From NCBI GenBank assembly GCA_031286085.1, contig JAITUX010000119.1, positions 1 to 7,781 of the forward strand: a stretch of 7,781 nt of DNA. Reading direction: 5' to 3'. Positions 6,848 to 7,781 of the stretch are shown one piece after another. The stretch's first letter is position 1. Every line of letters begins with the position of its first letter. Origin of the DNA: Candidatus Adiutrix sp. (GTDB lineage Bacteria > Desulfobacterota > Desulfarculia > Adiutricales > Adiutricaceae). The position numbers and the translations under genes were made by a program. Below the pieces are notes generated by a model that made no database searches, was not told the origin of the DNA, and saw only the letters and a list, made by a program, of their open reading frames with translations.

Positions 6848-7501
6848 TCAGTAACCCAGGTCTTCGCCCACCAGGACCACTTTTATCCGGCCCTCGGGGC
6901 GGGAGCGGTCGATGACGGCGAAGTAGTTGCAGATGCTGGTGACGGTCTGGCAGTCGTGGCAGCGTCCGCTTTTGGCGCAGGGATTGTTGTAGTTCAAGCG
7001 CTTGTTGTTCATGGGCGAGGCCACTTGCCGGGCCCGCTGCCAGGCCGCTTCCGGGGTCGGGGCCAGCTTGTTAAGGCCGACGGCCACCACGACCGAATCC
7101 GGGCCGAAAATCAGGCCGGCCACCCGGTTGCCCACGCCGTCGATGTTGTAGAGGCGGCCTTCCATATCCACGGCGTTGGCGCTGGTCAGCATGGCCGCGG
7201 CGGTGAAGACCCCGCGTTTGTAATTGTCGGCTTCGGCCGGGGTCAGGCCGGCGGTCTGGGTGGCGTGGTCCACCAGCTGCCGGCCGCTCTGGCGCAGGTG
7301 CGCGTAAACCCCCAACTGGTTCATGGTCTGGCTGCCCAGAAGGGCCAGGCTGCCGTCGGTCGGCAGCCAGTCCAGCACGGCCGCCTTGGCCTCGGCGGCC
7401 GTGGGGACATAGACGGCCTTAAAGCCCCGTTTAACCATTTTCCCGGCCACTTCCGCCGCCAGGTTTTTCTTGTGCCAGGCCACAATTTCAGCGTCGTTCA
7501 T
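6848..7501 (-). CDS. LUD-domain (LutC/DUF162-like) protein with C-terminal cysteine cluster
   Basis: A 217-residue predicted cytoplasmic protein resembling the LUD family, which includes LutC of the LutABC L-lactate oxidation system. Family-like segments are the N-terminal helix followed by a Rossmann-like KAVYVPTAAEA at 28-38, ALLGSQTMNQLGVY at 53-66, FTAAAMLTSANAVDMEGRLY at 99-118 and a FGPDSVVVAVGLNKL core at 132-146. The C-terminus has CAKSGRCHDCQTVTSIC (C175, C181, C184, C191), which could bind a metal or Fe-S cluster. No LutA- or LutB-like gene is visible, so a role in lactate oxidation is not supported. Stand-alone LUD proteins of this shape occur in anaerobes with unknown function. 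ATG at 7501 is preferred because AAGGTG lies 6 nt upstream; the GTG three codons earlier (7510) overlaps that motif. fmdB follows 23 bp downstream. Confidence 0.82.
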   Translation of the reverse strand: MNDAEIVAWHKKNLAAEVAGKMVKRGFKAVYVPTAAEAKAAVLDWLPTDGSLALLGSQTMNQLGVYAHLRQSGRQLVDHATQTAGLTPAEADNYKRGVFTAAAMLTSANAVDMEGRLYNIDGVGNRVAGLIFGPDSVVVAVGLNKLAPTPEAAWQRARQVASPMNNKRLNYNNPCAKSGRCHDCQTVTSICNYFAVIDRSRPEGRIKVVLVGEDLGY

Positions 7502-7507
7502 CTTGTT

Positions 7508-7513
7508 CACCTT
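7508..7513 (-). promoter_or_regulatory. Shine-Dalgarno deciding the LUD gene start
   Basis: AAGGTG on the minus strand, 6 bases before the ATG at 7501-7499. It includes the in-frame GTG (7510-7508) that would otherwise be the longest start, which argues that the ATG is used. Confidence 0.5.
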
Positions 7514-7535
7514 ACAGTTTCAGTCGTCGTTACTT

Positions 7536-7563
7536 CCGGCGGCCTTCCGGCTGCGGCCGCCGG
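7536..7563 (-). repeat. GC-rich inverted repeat upstream of the LUD gene
   Basis: On the minus strand CCGGCGGCC, a 10-base loop and GGCCGCCGG form a perfect 9-bp stem in the gap between the unidentified gene (stop at 7605) and the LUD start (7501). It is followed by AAGTAACG rather than a U-tract, so it is not a standard intrinsic terminator. It could stabilise the 3' end of the upstream message or attenuate readthrough. GGCC-rich inverted repeats of this size also occur inside genes here, so significance is uncertain. Confidence 0.5.
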
Positions 7564-7604
7564 CCTCCGCACCGATCTGCCGTGCGCCGGCCAGGGTCCA
7601 GGCG

Positions 7605-7781
7605 TCAGCCTGGTTCCAGGGCCAGGGCCATGAGGAGGGGAAACATGATTTCGTGGTGGCCCAGGAAATAGAAGCCCCGCCCGCCCTCCCGGGTGGGCCT
7701 TTCCACCACGTTGACCGAAGGGCGGTAGTGGCGGATGAAATCCATGTTGATGGTGGTCAGGTCGCTCACCCGGTACCCCAG
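7605..7781 (-). CDS. C-terminal end of an unidentified protein
   Basis: The last 58 codons of a gene that begins beyond the window, ending in TGA at 7607-7605. I do not recognise the family. Visible features are a hydrophilic stretch with INMDFIRHYRPSVNVVERPT at visible residues 11-30, a Gly-rich turn (REGGRG), and a hydrophobic end with YFLGHHEIMFPLLMALALEP. The paired His followed by Glu (GHHE, 41-44) could be metal-binding or catalytic. The codon choice (CTG, CGG, GGC, GAA) matches neighbouring genes and the frame runs uninterrupted to the window edge, which supports real coding. The LUD gene starts about 100 bp downstream on the same strand, so the two may be co-transcribed unless the intervening hairpin ends transcription. 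Confidence 0.7.
   Translation of the reverse strand: MGYRVSDLTTINMDFIRHYRPSVNVVERPTREGGRGFYFLGHHEIMFPLLMALALEPG

Noticed and set aside
7502..7604. Possible promoter or intrinsic terminator between the unidentified gene and the LUD gene
   Set aside because: I see no -35/-10 pair on the minus strand and no U-tract after the GC-rich stem, so neither can be called.
6818..7633. 271-codon plus-strand open frame opposite the LUD gene
   Set aside because: It is antisense to the LUD gene and the partial upstream gene, is rich in G, H, V and A without motifs, and lacks a plausible ribosome-binding context.

Overview
The window is GC-rich DNA with every recognisable gene on the minus strand, so transcription runs from high to low coordinates. 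Gene order in that direction is: an unrecognised 3' gene end, a LUD-domain protein, an FmdB-type zinc ribbon, hemC, a cobA-hemD fusion, a uvrD/pcrA-like helicase, folC and the start of lptD. The host is a diderm bacterium, because LptD is an outer-membrane LPS-assembly protein. The cobA-hemD fusion next to hemC, the LUD protein with a C-terminal cysteine cluster and the FmdB protein with a Cys/Gly tail suggest an anaerobic Desulfobacterota (deltaproteobacterial) lineage. That assignment is an inference from gene content and family resemblance, not from a marker gene.

Layout: 7605-7781 is the last 58 codons of an unidentified protein. A gap of about 100 bp with a GC-rich inverted repeat separates it from the LUD gene (6848-7501). 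Then come fmdB (6591-6824), hemC (5650-6585), cobA-hemD (4178-5653), uvrD-like (1983-4181), folC (611-1948) and lptD (1-610, running off the window). The junctions are very tight: 23 bp LUD/fmdB, 5 bp fmdB/hemC, an ATGA overlap hemC/cobA-hemD, a GTGA overlap cobA-hemD/uvrD, about 34 bp with a hairpin uvrD/folC, and a stop codon directly abutting the start codon folC/lptD. This looks like one co-transcribed, translationally coupled operon. I see no convincing promoter or U-tract terminator inside it.

Function: HemC and CobA-HemD take porphobilinogen to hydroxymethylbilane, uroporphyrinogen III and precorrin-2, the branch point for siroheme, the siroheme-dependent heme route and cobalamin. The later genes serve DNA repair (UvrD), folate polyglutamylation (FolC) and LPS export (LptD), so the operon mixes housekeeping functions.

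I found no CRISPR array, tRNA, rRNA, transposase, phage gene or evident new system. The most notable structural signal is a perfect 42-bp palindrome (4095-4136) lying in frame as codons 16-29 of the helicase gene. Second is a hairpin (1960-1980) between uvrD and folC whose 3' arm holds a candidate folC Shine-Dalgarno. Long open frames on the plus strand are shadows of the high-GC minus-strand genes.
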